A DNA stretch of 64,000 bases. Source: Staphylococcus coagulans. Its GTDB lineage: Bacteria > Bacillota > Bacilli > Staphylococcales > Staphylococcaceae. Position numbers and translations under genes: made by a program. The notes beneath the pieces were generated by a model. That model saw only the letters and a program-made list of their open reading frames with translations. It did not search any database and was not told the origin of the DNA. Shown piece after piece: positions 9,091 to 21,267 of this stretch (positions within the stretch are counted from its first letter, which is position 1; each line of letters begins with the position of its first letter). Location: the NCBI RefSeq assembly GCF_002901995.1, contig NZ_PPQN01000002.1, positions 1 to 64,000 on the forward strand. Direction: 5' to 3'.

Positions 9091-9523
9091 ATGCCCACCT
9101 CAATGGATATTATAATGAATTTATATGCCGTCGTGACACGTTTAGCTGAATTGTCACAATTTTGTATCAGTTGAACGTCATTAGTTGATAATATGGTTCT
9201 TACTCCCTCACTTTATCATGCTTTTGAATCAGGTTCGAACTTGTCGAACTTTTAATTTGAATACAATACGCCCAATGCCCATATCAAGCAGATTTCCTTA
9301 ACTATTTAATTAACTATTTAATTAAACCTATTGTATGAGCACGCATCTGACCACGTTCATTAATTAAAGGATGCGAAAGTGATATATTTTTTAATGGATG
9401 TCCCAACCGCTTAAACAGACAAAATTCCACAGAATTGCAGTGTCGAATAAAGAATCCCACGATATTGTGTGATATTATAGGTATGATAAAAACGATTGTT
9501 AAAGGAGAAGTGGGAGTAACATC
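9091..9523. other. 433-nt divergent regulatory gap nos/pncB with a short tandem repeat
   Basis: No credible gene. It must hold the divergent promoters of nos and pncB. It contains a perfect direct repeat of the 12-mer AACTATTTAATT in tandem at about 9300-9323, and at 9233-9249 a dyad GTTCGA-N5-TCGAAC that can also be read as a direct repeat of TCGAAC. A weak frame on the minus strand at 9314-9532 has no ribosome site and overlaps the pncB start. Confidence 0.5.
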
Positions 9524-10999
9524 ATGTATCAATATAAAGATGATAGTTTAATGTTGCACAACGATTTGTATCAAATCAATATGGCAGAGTCTTATTGGTT
9601 TGATGGCATTCATGAACGTAAAGCAGTTTTTGATTTATATTTTAGAAATATGCCATTTGGGAGTGGCTATGCTGTTTTTAATGGATTACGTCGTGTCATT
9701 GAATTCATAGAAAACTTACATTTTTCTGAATCAGATATTACTTATTTAAAGTCCATTGGTTATCAAGATGACTTTTTGAGCTATTTAAAAGAATTAAGGT
9801 TTACGGGTAATATCCGTTCAATGCAAGAGGGTGAACTCTGTTTTAGTAATGAACCCCTCATGCGTATAGAAGCACCTCTCATTCAAGCGCAACTTATTGA
9901 AACTGCGCTATTAAATATTATCAATTTCCAAACGTTAATCGCTTCTAAAGCAAGTTTAATTAAACAAGTTGCAGTCGACGATGTTTTAATGGAATTTGGG
10001 ACTAGACGTGCGCATGAATTTGATGCTGCTGTTTGGGGTGCAAGAGCTGCTATTATTGGCGGTTTTGATTCAACAAGTAATGTTCGTGCAGGAAAATTAT
10101 TTAATATACCGGTCTCTGGTACACACGCCCATGCATTTGTACAAACTTATGGCGATGAATATACAGCATTCAAGAAATACGCTGAAAGACATAAAAATTG
10201 TGTCTTTCTCGTTGATACATTTCATACGTTGAAATCTGGCGTACCGAATGCAATTAGAGTCGCTAAGGAACTCGGTGATCAAATTAACTTTATCGGTATT
10301 CGACTGGATTCTGGCGACATTGCTTATTTATCGAAAGAAGCCCGTAAAATGCTCGATGAAGCTGGTTTTAAGGATGCTAAAATAATTGCTTCAAATGACC
10401 TCGATGAGCAAACGATTGCCAGTTTAAAAGCTCAAGGTGCTGAAGTAGATTCTTGGGGTGTTGGTACAAAATTAATTACGGGTTACCAACAACCTGCTTT
10501 AGGCGCAGTTTATAAAATGGTTGCGGTTGAAGATGCCAATGGTCAACTTGTGGATCGCATCAAATTATCAAACAATGCTGAAAAAGTGACGACGCCAGGC
10601 AAAAAGAAAGTTTATCGTATCATTAATACGAAAAACAACAAATCTGAAGGGGATTATATTACTTTAGACAACGAAGACCCAAATCAAGAAGAACGGCTTA
10701 AAATGTTTCATCCTATTCATACTTATAAAATGAAGCGTATTAAGCATTTTAAAGCGATTGATTTGCACCATGATATATTTGAAGAAGGGCAACTTGTCTA
10801 TGACTGCCCGTCAGAATTAGAAGCAAAAGCTTATTTGAAAAACAATTTAAATTATCTATGGGAAGAAAACAAACGCTATTTAAATCCTGAAGAATATCCA
10901 GTTGATTTAAGTACGTTATGTTGGGAAAATAAGCAAAAACGTATATTTGAAGTGGCTGAAAATGTTAAGGAGATGGAAGACCGTTATGACTATGAGTAA
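9524..10999 (+). CDS. pncB: Nicotinate phosphoribosyltransferase
   Basis: Couples nicotinate and PRPP to nicotinate mononucleotide with ATP hydrolysis, the second step of NAD salvage. The 491-aa protein shows the family opening [15 protein letters not shown], the [12 protein letters not shown] segment with the catalytic-region His, the GTHAHAFVQ motif and the [15 protein letters not shown] phosphoribosyl site. AAAGGAGAAG precedes the ATG. Its end overlaps the start of nadE by 8 nt, so the two steps are translationally coupled. With pncA on the other side of nos/pheA, all salvage enzymes except NadD lie within 7 kb. Confidence 0.95.
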   Translation: MYQYKDDSLMLHNDLYQINMAESYWFDGIHERKAVFDLYFRNMPFGSGYAVFNGLRRVIEFIENLHFSESDITYLKSIGYQDDFLSYLKELRFTGNIRSMQEGELCFSNEPLMRIEAPLIQAQLIETALLNIINFQTLIASKASLIKQVAVDDVLMEFGTRRAHEFDAAVWGARAAIIGGFDSTSNVRAGKLFNIPVSGTHAHAFVQTYGDEYTAFKKYAERHKNCVFLVDTFHTLKSGVPNAIRVAKELGDQINFIGIRLDSGDIAYLSKEARKMLDEAGFKDAKIIASNDLDEQTIASLKAQGAEVDSWGVGTKLITGYQQPALGAVYKMVAVEDANGQLVDRIKLSNNAEKVTTPGKKKVYRIINTKNNKSEGDYITLDNEDPNQEERLKMFHPIHTYKMKRIKHFKAIDLHHDIFEEGQLVYDCPSELEAKAYLKNNLNYLWEENKRYLNPEEYPVDLSTLCWENKQKRIFEVAENVKEMEDRYDYE

Positions 11000-11813
11000 A
11001 ATGCAGTCTATCATTGTAGATGAAATGAAGGTGAAACCTGTCATTGATAGTGCTGAAACGATTAAGAAAATTAAACATTTCATAGAACAATATGTGAAAT
11101 CACACCCTTTTGTGCATACTTTAGTATTAGGAATCTCTGGCGGGCAAGATTCTACATTAACTGGAAAACTTCTTCAACTTGTAGCAGAAGAAATGAGAGC
11201 AAACTCTGGAAGAGATATTCAATTTGTTGCAGTGAAACTACCGTATGGTGTTCAAAAAGATGCCGATGAAGTTGAAGATGCGCTCAACTTTATTGCACCT
11301 GACCGTATTATCACTGTGAATATTAAGCCAGCTGTTGATCAAAGTGTTGAAACGTTAAAACAAGCTGGTATCGATTTGACTGATTTTCAAAAAGGAAATG
11401 AAAAAGCGCGCGAACGTATGAAAGCGCAGTATGCGATTGCTGCGAATTTATCCGGTATTGTCGTCGGTACAGACCACTCTGCTGAAAATATTACTGGCTT
11501 TTTTACAAAACATGGTGATGGTGCAGCTGATATTGCACCGCTATTCGGTCTTAATAAACGACAAGGGCGACAGCTATTAGCGTATCTGAACGCTCCAGCA
11601 CATTTATATGAAAAGCAGCCGACAGCAGATTTAGAAGATGATAAACCACAATTGCCAGATGAAGAGGCACTGGGTGTTACTTATCAAGCTATCGATGATT
11701 ATTTAGAAGGAAAAACAATTCGTCCCGAAGAAGCGGCTATCATTGAACAACATTATATAAAAAATGCACATAAACGTGAACTGGCTTACACACGCTATAC
11801 GTGGCCTAAATAA
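10992..11813 (+). CDS. nadE: NH3-dependent NAD synthetase
   Basis: Final NAD step: amidates deamido-NAD using ammonia and ATP. The ATG at 10992 gives 273 aa, equal to the S. aureus enzyme as I remember it; an ATG two codons earlier (10986) is also possible and neither has a strong ribosome site, consistent with coupling to pncB. The P-loop is [10 protein letters not shown] (about 48-57), and the [12 protein letters not shown] and [13 protein letters not shown] segments of the family are present. There is no glutaminase domain, so it is ammonia-dependent. It overlaps pncB by 8 nt. Confidence 0.95.
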   Translation: MSKMQSIIVDEMKVKPVIDSAETIKKIKHFIEQYVKSHPFVHTLVLGISGGQDSTLTGKLLQLVAEEMRANSGRDIQFVAVKLPYGVQKDADEVEDALNFIAPDRIITVNIKPAVDQSVETLKQAGIDLTDFQKGNEKARERMKAQYAIAANLSGIVVGTDHSAENITGFFTKHGDGAADIAPLFGLNKRQGRQLLAYLNAPAHLYEKQPTADLEDDKPQLPDEEALGVTYQAIDDYLEGKTIRPEEAAIIEQHYIKNAHKRELAYTRYTWPK

Positions 11814-11879
11814 ATGTAATGACAAAATAATGTGAACTTGATACAATGAGCTAGATTTTATTATGAAAAGAGGTTGCGT

Positions 11880-12449
11880 ATGAGTGTAATCAATGATAAT
11901 CCTTGGATGATGCTCATTTCGATATTTGCCATCAACGTCGCATATGTGACAGCATTAACAATGCGAATGATATTAACACTTAAAGGTTATCGTTATATCG
12001 CAGCTGTTGTCAGCTTTGTGGAAGTACTTGTTTATGTCATTGGTTTAGGAATGGTGATGTCAAATTTAGATCAATTTCAAAACGTGATTGCTTATGCACT
12101 TGGTTTTTCTGTTGGTATTATCGTTGGTATGAAAATCGAAGAAAAGCTGGCACTTGGCTATTCTGTAGTGAATGTGACAACAGCAGATTATGAGTTAGAT
12201 TTACCAAGACAACTCCGTGATTTAGGTTATGGCGTTACGCATTTTGGTGCACATGGTCGTGATGGCGACCGCTTAGTTATGCAAATTTTAACGCCACGTC
12301 GCTATGAATTGAAACTGATGGATACCATTAAACAATTGGATCCAAAAGCATTTATTATTGCGTATGAGCCACGTAATATCCATGGTGGATTTTGGGTTAA
12401 AGGTGTTAGAAGTAAAAAAGTAAAGGCGTATGATACAGATGAAATTTAA
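11880..12449 (+). CDS. UPF0316 (DUF2179/DUF5698) membrane protein
   Basis: A 189-aa protein of the YebE/UPF0316 family. The ATG at 11880 follows AAAGAGG at good spacing. Three hydrophobic segments (about residues 10-28, 38-58, 66-88) form the DUF5698 membrane part; the rest is the soluble DUF2179 domain with [19 protein letters not shown], which in relatives is thought to be a ligand-binding ACT-like fold. The function is unknown in this family. It overlaps the next gene by 20 nt, an arrangement also known for yebE-yebG in Bacillus, so the two probably work together. Confidence 0.85.
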   Translation: MSVINDNPWMMLISIFAINVAYVTALTMRMILTLKGYRYIAAVVSFVEVLVYVIGLGMVMSNLDQFQNVIAYALGFSVGIIVGMKIEEKLALGYSVVNVTTADYELDLPRQLRDLGYGVTHFGAHGRDGDRLVMQILTPRRYELKLMDTIKQLDPKAFIIAYEPRNIHGGFWVKGVRSKKVKAYDTDEI

Positions 12450-12612
12450 AGTGGAAGCGGATGAAACGATTCAAGATTGTTTAGCTAGAATGAGGGCAGC
12501 TGGCTATATGCCGGTTAAGCGTTTTGAAAAGCCTGTATTTAAAGAAAATGCAAATGGTGAGATCGAAGTATTAAGACAAGAAATAGAATTTACAGGTAAG
12601 AAAATGAGTTGA
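12430..12612 (+). CDS. NETI motif-containing small protein (YebG type)
   Basis: A 60-aa protein related to YebG. The family name comes from an N-E-T-I motif near the N-terminus; here it reads ADETI (residues 10-14), followed by the conserved [18 protein letters not shown] and a C-terminal EIEFTGKK. The start may be 12430 (closer to AAAGG) or the in-frame ATG at 12439. It overlaps the UPF0316 gene by 20 nt, and its last codons form one arm of the terminator that follows. The function is unknown. Confidence 0.8.
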   Translation: MIQMKFKVEADETIQDCLARMRAAGYMPVKRFEKPVFKENANGEIEVLRQEIEFTGKKMS

Positions 12613-12642
12613 GATGTGATGTCGTCTCGACTCATTTTTTTT
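12601..12642 (+). terminator. Strong intrinsic terminator after the NETI gene
   Basis: The stem AATGAGTTGAGA/TCTCGACTCATT (one G-T pair) has a 10-nt loop and is followed by eight Ts. Its left arm overlaps the stop codon of the NETI gene. Confidence 0.85.
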
Positions 12643-12941
12643 GCTGACTATGTGCCTATTTATCTGGAATGAAGTCATAATAAGCTTTTTGAAAGCAAAA
12701 GAATCTTTTGATTCACGCCCTAAATCTGAAACATCTGGTGATCTATCTAAGGTTGAAAGCGTACATTTATAATTAGAAAATCTTTATAGTTCGTGAATTA
12801 GGTGTTTTAAGCATCAATGTAATGTAAAATTAGCTATGTTTACACTTGATTACGAACGATAAATTTGTTTGAATAGATAATGTACATGATTTTTAGTTCT
12901 GATATAATGAAACTAAATTAGAAGATTGGAGTTTATATAAG
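12643..12941 (+). other. purB upstream region with possible PurR half-sites
   Basis: No gene seen in about 300 nt. Two CGAAC-type motifs resemble PurR boxes: TTCACGAACTATA on the minus strand at about 12785-12797, and ATTACGAACGATAA at 12849-12862, the latter followed by TTTGTTTGAATA, which gives a weak inverted arrangement. They lie upstream of the purB promoter, which makes purine repression plausible, but this is inference from motif resemblance only. Confidence 0.35.
12881..12908 (+). promoter_or_regulatory. Likely sigma-A promoter of purB
   Basis: TGTACA at 12881-12886 and a perfect TATAAT at 12903-12908 are separated by 16 nt, 33 nt before the purB ATG. Confidence 0.6.
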
Positions 12942-14237
12942 ATGATTGAACGTTATTCAAGAGAAGAAATGGCTCAAATTTGGACTGATCAAAACCGTTA
13001 TGAAGCATGGTTAGAAGTTGAAATTCTTGCTAGTGAAGCATGGAGCGAACTGGGTTACATTCCAAAAGATGAAGTTAAAAAAATTCGTCAACATGCACGT
13101 GTAGATGTTGAAAGAGCAAAAGAAATTGAGCAAGAAACACGCCATGATGTCGTTGCTTTTACAAGACAAGTTTCAGAAACTTTGGGTGAAGAACGCAAAT
13201 GGGTTCATTATGGTCTAACTTCAACTGACGTGGTTGATACAGCATTAAGCTATCAAATCAAGCAAGCGAATGACATTATCGAAAAGGACTTGGAACATTT
13301 TATTGAAATTTTAGCAGCTAAAGCTAAAAAATATAAAACGACTTTGATGATGGGACGTACACACGGCGTTCATGCAGAACCGACTACATTTGGTTTGAAA
13401 ATGGCGCTATGGTATGCGGAAATGGAGCGCAACTTAGAACGCTTCAAACGTGTAAGAACAGAAATAGAAGTCGGTAAAATGAGTGGTGCAGTCGGTACTT
13501 TTGCGAATATCCCACCTGAAATTGAAGCATATGTTTGTAAACATTTAGGAATTGGAACAGCGCCAATCTCTACACAAACATTGCAACGAGATCGTCACGC
13601 ATACTATATTGCGACATTAAGTTTAATTGCAACTTCTCTTGAAAAATTTGCTGTCGAAGTGCGTAACCTACAAAAAACAGAAACACGTGAGGTTGAAGAA
13701 TCATTTGCAAAAGGTCAAAAAGGTTCTTCTGCAATGCCGCATAAACGTAATCCAATCGGCTCTGAAAACATCACTGGTATAGCACGTGTCATTCGTGGTT
13801 ATTTAACGACTGCATACGAAAACGTAGCATTATGGCATGAACGCGATATTTCTCACTCTTCAGCTGAGCGCATTATGTTACCAGATGTTACAATAGCATT
13901 GGACTATGCCTTAAATCGTTTTGCAAACATTATTGACCGATTAACAGTATATGAAGAAAATATGACTGCAAACATAAATAAAACATTCGGTTTAATCTAC
14001 TCACAACGCGTCCTTTTAGCATTAATTGATAAAGGGATGGTTCGTGAAGAAGCTTATGACCTTGTTCAACCAAAAGCGATGGAATCATGGGAAACAAAAA
14101 CACCATTTAGAGAACTTGTAGAAGCAGATACGCGAATTACTGACAAGTTATCAAAAGAAGCTTTAGATGCTTGCTTTGACCCTAGACATCACCTCAATCA
14201 AGTTGATACAATATTTAAAAGAGTCGGCTTAGAGTAA
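12942..14237 (+). CDS. purB: Adenylosuccinate lyase
   Basis: Cleaves fumarate from SAICAR in de novo purine synthesis and from adenylosuccinate to make AMP. The 431-aa cytoplasmic enzyme belongs to the fumarase/aspartase superfamily: TSTDVVDTA (about 86-94), the [14 protein letters not shown] segment with a catalytic His, and the flexible signature loop [17 protein letters not shown] (about 261-277) with the catalytic Ser. It is apart from the main pur operon, as is usual in staphylococci. AGATTGGAG lies upstream of the start. A yerC-type regulator gene follows after 66 nt. Confidence 0.97.
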   Translation: MIERYSREEMAQIWTDQNRYEAWLEVEILASEAWSELGYIPKDEVKKIRQHARVDVERAKEIEQETRHDVVAFTRQVSETLGEERKWVHYGLTSTDVVDTALSYQIKQANDIIEKDLEHFIEILAAKAKKYKTTLMMGRTHGVHAEPTTFGLKMALWYAEMERNLERFKRVRTEIEVGKMSGAVGTFANIPPEIEAYVCKHLGIGTAPISTQTLQRDRHAYYIATLSLIATSLEKFAVEVRNLQKTETREVEESFAKGQKGSSAMPHKRNPIGSENITGIARVIRGYLTTAYENVALWHERDISHSSAERIMLPDVTIALDYALNRFANIIDRLTVYEENMTANINKTFGLIYSQRVLLALIDKGMVREEAYDLVQPKAMESWETKTPFRELVEADTRITDKLSKEALDACFDPRHHLNQVDTIFKRVGLE

Positions 14238-14303
14238 ATAGATGGCTCAAAAACGATTTAATTGGTTAAGTAGTGTTAGATTATATAAATAGGGGCTGTT
14301 TGC

Positions 14304-14606
14304 ATGCAAATTGAAAAATTACGTGGAAAAGCATTAGATGAGTTGTTTGATGCGATTTTGACATTAGAAACACGAGAAGAATGTTATCAATTTTTCGACG
14401 ATTTATGTACTGTCAATGAGTTACAATCTTTATCTCAAAGACTTCAAGTTGCCAAAATGATTAAGCAAGGTTATACCTATGCAACAATTGAAAAAGAATC
14501 TGGTGCTTCAACAGCTACAATTTCACGTGTGAAGCGCTCTTTACAGTGGGGCAATGATGCCTATACAATGATATTAGAGCGTATGAACATTGAAACAGAA
14601 ATGTAA
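14304..14606 (+). CDS. YerC/YecD family TrpR-related DNA-binding protein
   Basis: A 100-aa protein of the TrpR superfamily. After an N-terminal helical arm, residues about 38-85 contain the repressor-like helix-turn-helix: LQSLSQRLQVAKMIKQGYTYATIEKESGASTATISRVKR, where ISRVKR is the recognition helix end. Unlike true TrpR it is not linked to trp genes. The Bacillus homologue yerC lies just upstream of pcrB-pcrA-ligA, and the same order is seen here with two terminators between. The regulated genes are unknown. Confidence 0.88.
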   Translation: MQIEKLRGKALDELFDAILTLETREECYQFFDDLCTVNELQSLSQRLQVAKMIKQGYTYATIEKESGASTATISRVKRSLQWGNDAYTMILERMNIETEM

Positions 14607-14631
14607 AGCACTAAAACACTATATTAATCGT

Positions 14632-14683
14632 GCTCCTTACAGCATTTCCATTCATGGAAGTTGTAAGGAGTATTTTTAAGTGT
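14632..14683 (+). terminator. Intrinsic terminator after yerC
   Basis: A perfect 9-bp stem CTCCTTACA/TGTAAGGAG with an inner TTTCCA/TGGAAG extension and a tetraloop, followed by TATTTTT. Confidence 0.8.
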
Positions 14684-14726
14684 GCATCATATTTTGTAGA
14701 GAAGCATTCATTCTATTTTTGATAAA

Positions 14727-14765
14727 CGAGATCGTATTGTTCATCGTATACGGTCTCGCTTTTTA
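14727..14765 (+). terminator. Second intrinsic hairpin 3' of yerC
   Basis: The stem CGAGATCGTAT/GTATACGGTCTCG (imperfect, 11 positions) is followed by CTTTTT. It is a tandem or back-up terminator, as no gene lies between the two hairpins. Confidence 0.65.
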
Positions 14766-14942
14766 TGAGTAGTGCCATGAGGATAATGTGCCATTAAGAA
14801 GACATATATCAATGAGCTTTTCTCCATTTAAAAAAGGTTCAAAAAATGAATCGAAAAACTATATTGAAAAGGTGATGAACTTTAGATATCAATAGTCAAA
14901 AGTGTTATAATATAAGTTACGAAAAATAAAGGAGTCAGGTTC

Positions 14943-15632
14943 ATGTATGATATAAAAGAATGGCGTCACATTTTTAAACTTGATCCAGCGAAAGAAATAT
15001 CAGATGAAGATTTAGAGATGATTTGTATGTCTAATACAGACGCAATTATGATAGGTGGCACGGACCAAGTGACAGAAGATAATGTCATACATTTGATGAG
15101 TCGTGTGCGCCGTTACCCATTACCATTAGCATTAGAAATTTCAAATCTTGAGAGCACGATGCCAGGGTTTGATTTTTATTTTATACCTACTGTTTTGAAC
15201 AGTAACGATGTAACATTTCATAACGGCTTGCTACATCGTGCCTTAAAGGCATATGGTCATATGATTGATTTTGATGAATTGATTTTTGAGGGTTATGTTG
15301 TGTTAAATCCAGATAGTCAAGTGAGTCGACATACGCAAGCATCGGCAAACTTAGATGAAGACGACGTTATTGCGTATGCACAGATGGCTGAAAAACTGTA
15401 CCGGTTACCTATCCTTTATATCGAATATAGCGGTCAATATGGTGAACCTGAAATGGTACAAGCTGCCAAAGATGAATTAGAGCATACCCAACTCTTTTAC
15501 GGTGGTGGGATTACCAATTTTGAAAAAGCGAAGGAAATGGCAGCGATTGCAGATACAATTATAGTGGGTAATGTCATCTATGAAGATATTAAAGCAGCTA
15601 TTAAAACGACTAAAATAAAGGAGAGAACATAA
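14943..15632 (+). CDS. pcrB: Heptaprenylglyceryl phosphate synthase
   Basis: A TIM-barrel prenyltransferase (GGGP synthase family) that in Firmicutes joins heptaprenyl diphosphate to glycerol-1-phosphate. The 229-aa protein has the phosphate-binding segments [10 protein letters not shown] near residue 38, [16 protein letters not shown] (about 157-172) and YGGGITN near 191-197. AAAGGAG precedes the ATG. Its stop codon shares one base with the pcrA start (TAATG), giving tight coupling. The product lipid has an uncertain role, so the link with the helicase is operonic only. Confidence 0.95.
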   Translation: MYDIKEWRHIFKLDPAKEISDEDLEMICMSNTDAIMIGGTDQVTEDNVIHLMSRVRRYPLPLALEISNLESTMPGFDFYFIPTVLNSNDVTFHNGLLHRALKAYGHMIDFDELIFEGYVVLNPDSQVSRHTQASANLDEDDVIAYAQMAEKLYRLPILYIEYSGQYGEPEMVQAAKDELEHTQLFYGGGITNFEKAKEMAAIADTIIVGNVIYEDIKAAIKTTKIKERT

Positions 15633-17824
15633 TGAATCCACTCGTAAAGAATATGAATAAAGAACAGAGTGAAGCGGTAAGAACGACAGAAGGACCGCTT
15701 TTAATTATGGCAGGTGCGGGATCAGGCAAAACACGTGTTTTAACACACCGCATTGCTTATTTACTAGATGAAAAAGATGTATCTCCTTATCACATTTTAG
15801 CCATCACATTTACAAATAAAGCAGCAAAAGAAATGAAAGAACGTGTTCAAGCGTTAGTGGGAGAAGCAGCAGAAGTGATTTGGATGTCAACTTTTCACTC
15901 GATGTGTGTGCGTATTTTACGCCGAGATGCAGATCGAATAGGGATTGAACGAAATTTTACAATCATTGATCCTACTGATCAAAAATCAGTCATAAAAGAT
16001 GTGTTGAAGGCGAATAATATTGATCCTAAAAAGTATGAGCCACGTATGTTTATTGGTGCGATTAGCCAATTAAAAAACGAATTAAAAACACCTGCACATG
16101 CGATGGAAGAGGCGAATGATTTTTATAGTCGAATGGTCGCTACGGTCTATGAAGGTTATCAAAAGCAACTGATTCGAAATCAAGCGTTAGATTTTGATGA
16201 TTTAATTATGACAACAATTAAATTATTTGAGCGTGTTCCTGATGTATTAGACTATTATCAAAACAAATTCCAATATATACATGTAGATGAGTATCAAGAT
16301 ACAAATAAAGCGCAATATACTTTAGTGAATTTAATTGCGCAAAAGTTTAAAAATTTATGTGTCGTGGGTGATTCAGATCAATCCATTTATGGTTGGCGTG
16401 GTGCAGATATACAAAATATTTTATCATTTGAAGAAGATTACCCAAATGCACGCACAATTTATCTTGAACAAAATTATCGTTCTACTAAAACTATCTTAAC
16501 TGCAGCTAATGAAGTGATCCGAAACAACACTGAGCGTAAACCTAAAGGCTTGTGGACAGCCAATCAAGAAGGCGAAAAAATTCATTACTACGAAGCGGTA
16601 AGTGAAAGAGACGAGACAGAATTTGTCGTCAGAGAGATATTAAAACAACAGAAGAAAGGGAAACATTATAAAGATATCGCAGTTTTATACCGCACAAACG
16701 CGCAATCACGTGTGCTTGAAGAAACGTTTATGAAATCTAATGTACCTTATGTCATGGTGGGTGGACAAAAGTTCTATGATCGTAAAGAAATCAAAGATCT
16801 TTTAAGTTATTTACGTCTTATCGCAAATAGTGCTGATGATATCAGTTTACAGCGCATTATTAACGTGCCAAAAAGAGGGATTGGCCCATCGTCTGTTGAA
16901 AAAATTGCCACTTATGCAGCTCAAAATGATATGAGTATGTTTGAAGCGCTTGCGGAGGTTGATTTTATCGGTTTATCTAAAAAAGTGACTCAAGCTGCTG
17001 CAACATTTTATGAACTGATGAGTCATTTAATGAAAGAGCAAGAGTTTCTTGAGATTAGTGAATTAGTTGAAGAAGTGCTTGAAAAATCTGGATATCGTGA
17101 AATGTTGGAACGTGAACAAACGTTAGAAGCGAGAAGTCGATTGGAAAACATCGATGAATTTATGTCTGTTCCTCATGATTATGAAGAAAATACACCGTTA
17201 GAAGAGCAATCATTAATTAACTTTTTAACAGATTTATCATTGGTTGCAGATGTGGATGAAGCCAACTTAGAAGATGGCGTTACTTTGATGACTATGCACT
17301 CAGCGAAAGGATTAGAGTTCCCAGTTGTATTTATTATTGGGATGGAAGAGTCAATATTTCCACATATACGTGCAATCAAAAGTGAAGATGATCATGAAAT
17401 GGAAGAAGAACGAAGAATCAGTTATGTGGCCATCACGCGAGCTGAAGAAGAGTTGTATTTATCCCATGCTTCATCTCGGACGTTATATGGACGACCACAA
17501 TCCAATCCTAGATCTCGTTTTTTGAACGAAATCCCAGAATCCCTGTTGAATCTTCCTGAACAACGTCAATCTACAACAATAGGATCACGTAAAAAGCCAG
17601 TTAAACGTGGATTTAGCCAGCGTACAGTTCAAAATCGTAACCAATCTGCCGTTTCATCAGATTGGAAAGTAGGGGATAAAGTGACGCACAAAACTTGGGG
17701 TGAAGGCATGGTGTCCAACGTAAATAATAAAAATGGTTCGGTTGAATTGGACATTATTTTTAAATCTGAAGGGCCTAAACGTTTGTTAGCACAATTTGCA
17801 CCGATTTCTAAAAAGGAGGATTAA
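15632..17824 (+). CDS. pcrA: ATP-dependent DNA helicase PcrA
   Basis: An essential UvrD/Rep-type 3'-5' helicase of superfamily 1, acting in repair, plasmid replication and removal of RecA filaments. At 730 aa it matches the family. Motifs in order: Walker A AGAGSGKT at 27-34, [19 protein letters not shown] (Walker B), [29 protein letters not shown] and [12 protein letters not shown]. The C-terminal tail (about 665-725) is the Tudor-like domain with [15 protein letters not shown] that binds RNA polymerase in relatives. The start overlaps the pcrB stop, and ligA follows after 3 nt. Confidence 0.98.
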   Translation: MNPLVKNMNKEQSEAVRTTEGPLLIMAGAGSGKTRVLTHRIAYLLDEKDVSPYHILAITFTNKAAKEMKERVQALVGEAAEVIWMSTFHSMCVRILRRDADRIGIERNFTIIDPTDQKSVIKDVLKANNIDPKKYEPRMFIGAISQLKNELKTPAHAMEEANDFYSRMVATVYEGYQKQLIRNQALDFDDLIMTTIKLFERVPDVLDYYQNKFQYIHVDEYQDTNKAQYTLVNLIAQKFKNLCVVGDSDQSIYGWRGADIQNILSFEEDYPNARTIYLEQNYRSTKTILTAANEVIRNNTERKPKGLWTANQEGEKIHYYEAVSERDETEFVVREILKQQKKGKHYKDIAVLYRTNAQSRVLEETFMKSNVPYVMVGGQKFYDRKEIKDLLSYLRLIANSADDISLQRIINVPKRGIGPSSVEKIATYAAQNDMSMFEALAEVDFIGLSKKVTQAAATFYELMSHLMKEQEFLEISELVEEVLEKSGYREMLEREQTLEARSRLENIDEFMSVPHDYEENTPLEEQSLINFLTDLSLVADVDEANLEDGVTLMTMHSAKGLEFPVVFIIGMEESIFPHIRAIKSEDDHEMEEERRISYVAITRAEEELYLSHASSRTLYGRPQSNPRSRFLNEIPESLLNLPEQRQSTTIGSRKKPVKRGFSQRTVQNRNQSAVSSDWKVGDKVTHKTWGEGMVSNVNNKNGSVELDIIFKSEGPKRLLAQFAPISKKED

Positions 17825-19831
<2,007 letters not shown>

Positions 19832-19842
19832 GGAGTTAGGCG

Positions 19843-21051
19843 ATGAAAAAGTCAATTGTGCTTGTTTTAGGTTTATCGCTTGTGTTAACAGCGTGTTCAC
19901 CTGTTAATGATAAAGATTCCAAATCTTCAAAGCAAAACACCGAATCTCAACAACAAGATCGTAATAAAGTGAAACAAATTGCGACTGATAAAGATGTTCA
20001 AGGAGACGATTACCGAACAATCCTTCCTTTTAAAGAAAGTCAAGCGCGTGGTCTTATTCAAGAAAATATGGCGAATAGCTATAATGGAGAAAATTTTGAA
20101 GATGGTCTGCTTGATATTAGTAAAACGGTCTATCCGACTGATGATTATCTTTATCAAGATGGTCAATATTTAGACAAAGATACCATTAAAGCCTATCTTA
20201 AGCCTAAATATACAAAAAAAGAATTGGATAAAATGAGTGATAAAGAAAAGAAAGAGAAAAACGCGACTGAAAACTTAGGTTTAAACCCTTCAGTAAATGG
20301 CGAAACAGATGAAGAAAAAATCGCTAAAAATTCGCCAGCATATCTCTCTAACATCCTAGAGCAAGATTATTATGATAATGGCGATACGAAAGGAAATAAT
20401 ATTAAGGGTATGACTATAGGTCTTGCGATGAATAGTATTTATTACTATCAAAAAGAAAAATATGGTGAGACCTACAATGAAAAGTTAGACAAAAAAGAAG
20501 TTAAAGAAAAAGGTCAAGAAATGGCGGAGGAAATTCTATCAAGACTGAGAGAAAATGAAGACTTGAAAGATATACCAATTACATTTGCTGTTTACATCCA
20601 GTCTGGACAAGAAGACATTATACCCGGCCATTTTGTAAGTTATGCCACTTCAGAAGAAAATGGCTCTAAATTATCTGAATGGCAAAAATTAGATCAAAAA
20701 ACTGTTTTACTACCTTCAGGGGATGCTGAAGATTTAAATGAAAATTTAAATGCGAACTTCAAAGACTTTAACAATAGTCTACAATCTTATTTTTCTAACT
20801 TTACACAGGCAGTTGGTAAAGCAGAATTTAAACATAAAAAAGTAAAAAAACTTGTAGTGGATTTACCTATTGACTATTATGGCAAGGCTGAGTTAATTGG
20901 TATTACACAATATGTAACACAATTGGCGGAAAAAGACTTCAAAGCAGTCGATAATTACGAAATTCATATTAAAGATGGAAGTGAATCACGCGCACTTATT
21001 TCAAAAACAAAAGATGATAAATCGCCTCAAATTCATATTTATCAAAATTAA
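19843..21051 (+). CDS. camS: CamS lipoprotein (sex pheromone cAM373 precursor family)
   Basis: A secreted lipoprotein of 402 aa. Residues 1-17 are a lipoprotein signal peptide with lipobox LTAC and lipidated Cys18; a Ser/Gln/Asn/Lys-rich linker follows. The folded part (about 50-402) belongs to the CamS family. In S. aureus and enterococci the processed signal peptide yields a short hydrophobic heptapeptide that induces conjugation of pAM373-type plasmids; the seven residues before Cys18 here are LSLVLTA. The gene starts 11 nt after ligA and ends the pcrB-pcrA-ligA operon. The function of the mature lipoprotein is unclear. Confidence 0.93.
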   Translation: MKKSIVLVLGLSLVLTACSPVNDKDSKSSKQNTESQQQDRNKVKQIATDKDVQGDDYRTILPFKESQARGLIQENMANSYNGENFEDGLLDISKTVYPTDDYLYQDGQYLDKDTIKAYLKPKYTKKELDKMSDKEKKEKNATENLGLNPSVNGETDEEKIAKNSPAYLSNILEQDYYDNGDTKGNNIKGMTIGLAMNSIYYYQKEKYGETYNEKLDKKEVKEKGQEMAEEILSRLRENEDLKDIPITFAVYIQSGQEDIIPGHFVSYATSEENGSKLSEWQKLDQKTVLLPSGDAEDLNENLNANFKDFNNSLQSYFSNFTQAVGKAEFKHKKVKKLVVDLPIDYYGKAELIGITQYVTQLAEKDFKAVDNYEIHIKDGSESRALISKTKDDKSPQIHIYQN

Positions 21052-21154
21052 CGTTATGATGAGACTCTTGAGGAAACAGGGCAAGCTGAAGACTACAGGC
21101 TGAGGCTGTCCCCTAGGAAAGCAAAGTCATTCGATAAGAAGTTTTATATCAAAA

Positions 21155-21206
21155 GGAAGCGCCAAGATGATTGTCTATTAATAATCATCTTAGCGCTTCC
21201 TCTTTA
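21155..21206. terminator. Bidirectional terminator between camS and putP
   Basis: A near-perfect stem GGAAGCGC-AAGATGATT/AATCATCTTAGCGCTTCC with a short AT-rich loop; A-rich on the left, T-rich on the right. It serves both convergent genes. Confidence 0.85.
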
Positions 21207-21267
21207 TATTGGGATTTATTTCCCAGATGCTTTATATAATGAATAGTGTGTATGAGGCAATGAAGCG

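Larger units (their letters stand above)
14607..14942 (+). other. 336-nt gap with two terminators and the pcrB promoter
   Basis: No gene seen. It holds two successive intrinsic hairpins (listed separately) and, near its end, a perfect TATAAT at 14906-14911 with a weak upstream TTTAGA, 32 nt before the pcrB start; this probably drives the pcrB-pcrA-ligA-camS operon. Confidence 0.5.

Noticed and set aside
9233-9249. GTTCGAACTTGTCGAAC considered as a LexA/SOS box near nos
   Set aside because: The Gram-positive LexA box is CGAAC-N4-GTTCG; here the half-sites face the wrong way, so it does not fit.
9314-9532. 72-codon open frame on the minus strand in the nos/pncB gap
   Set aside because: It begins inside pncB, has no ribosome site and crosses the AT-rich tandem repeat; more likely promoter DNA.
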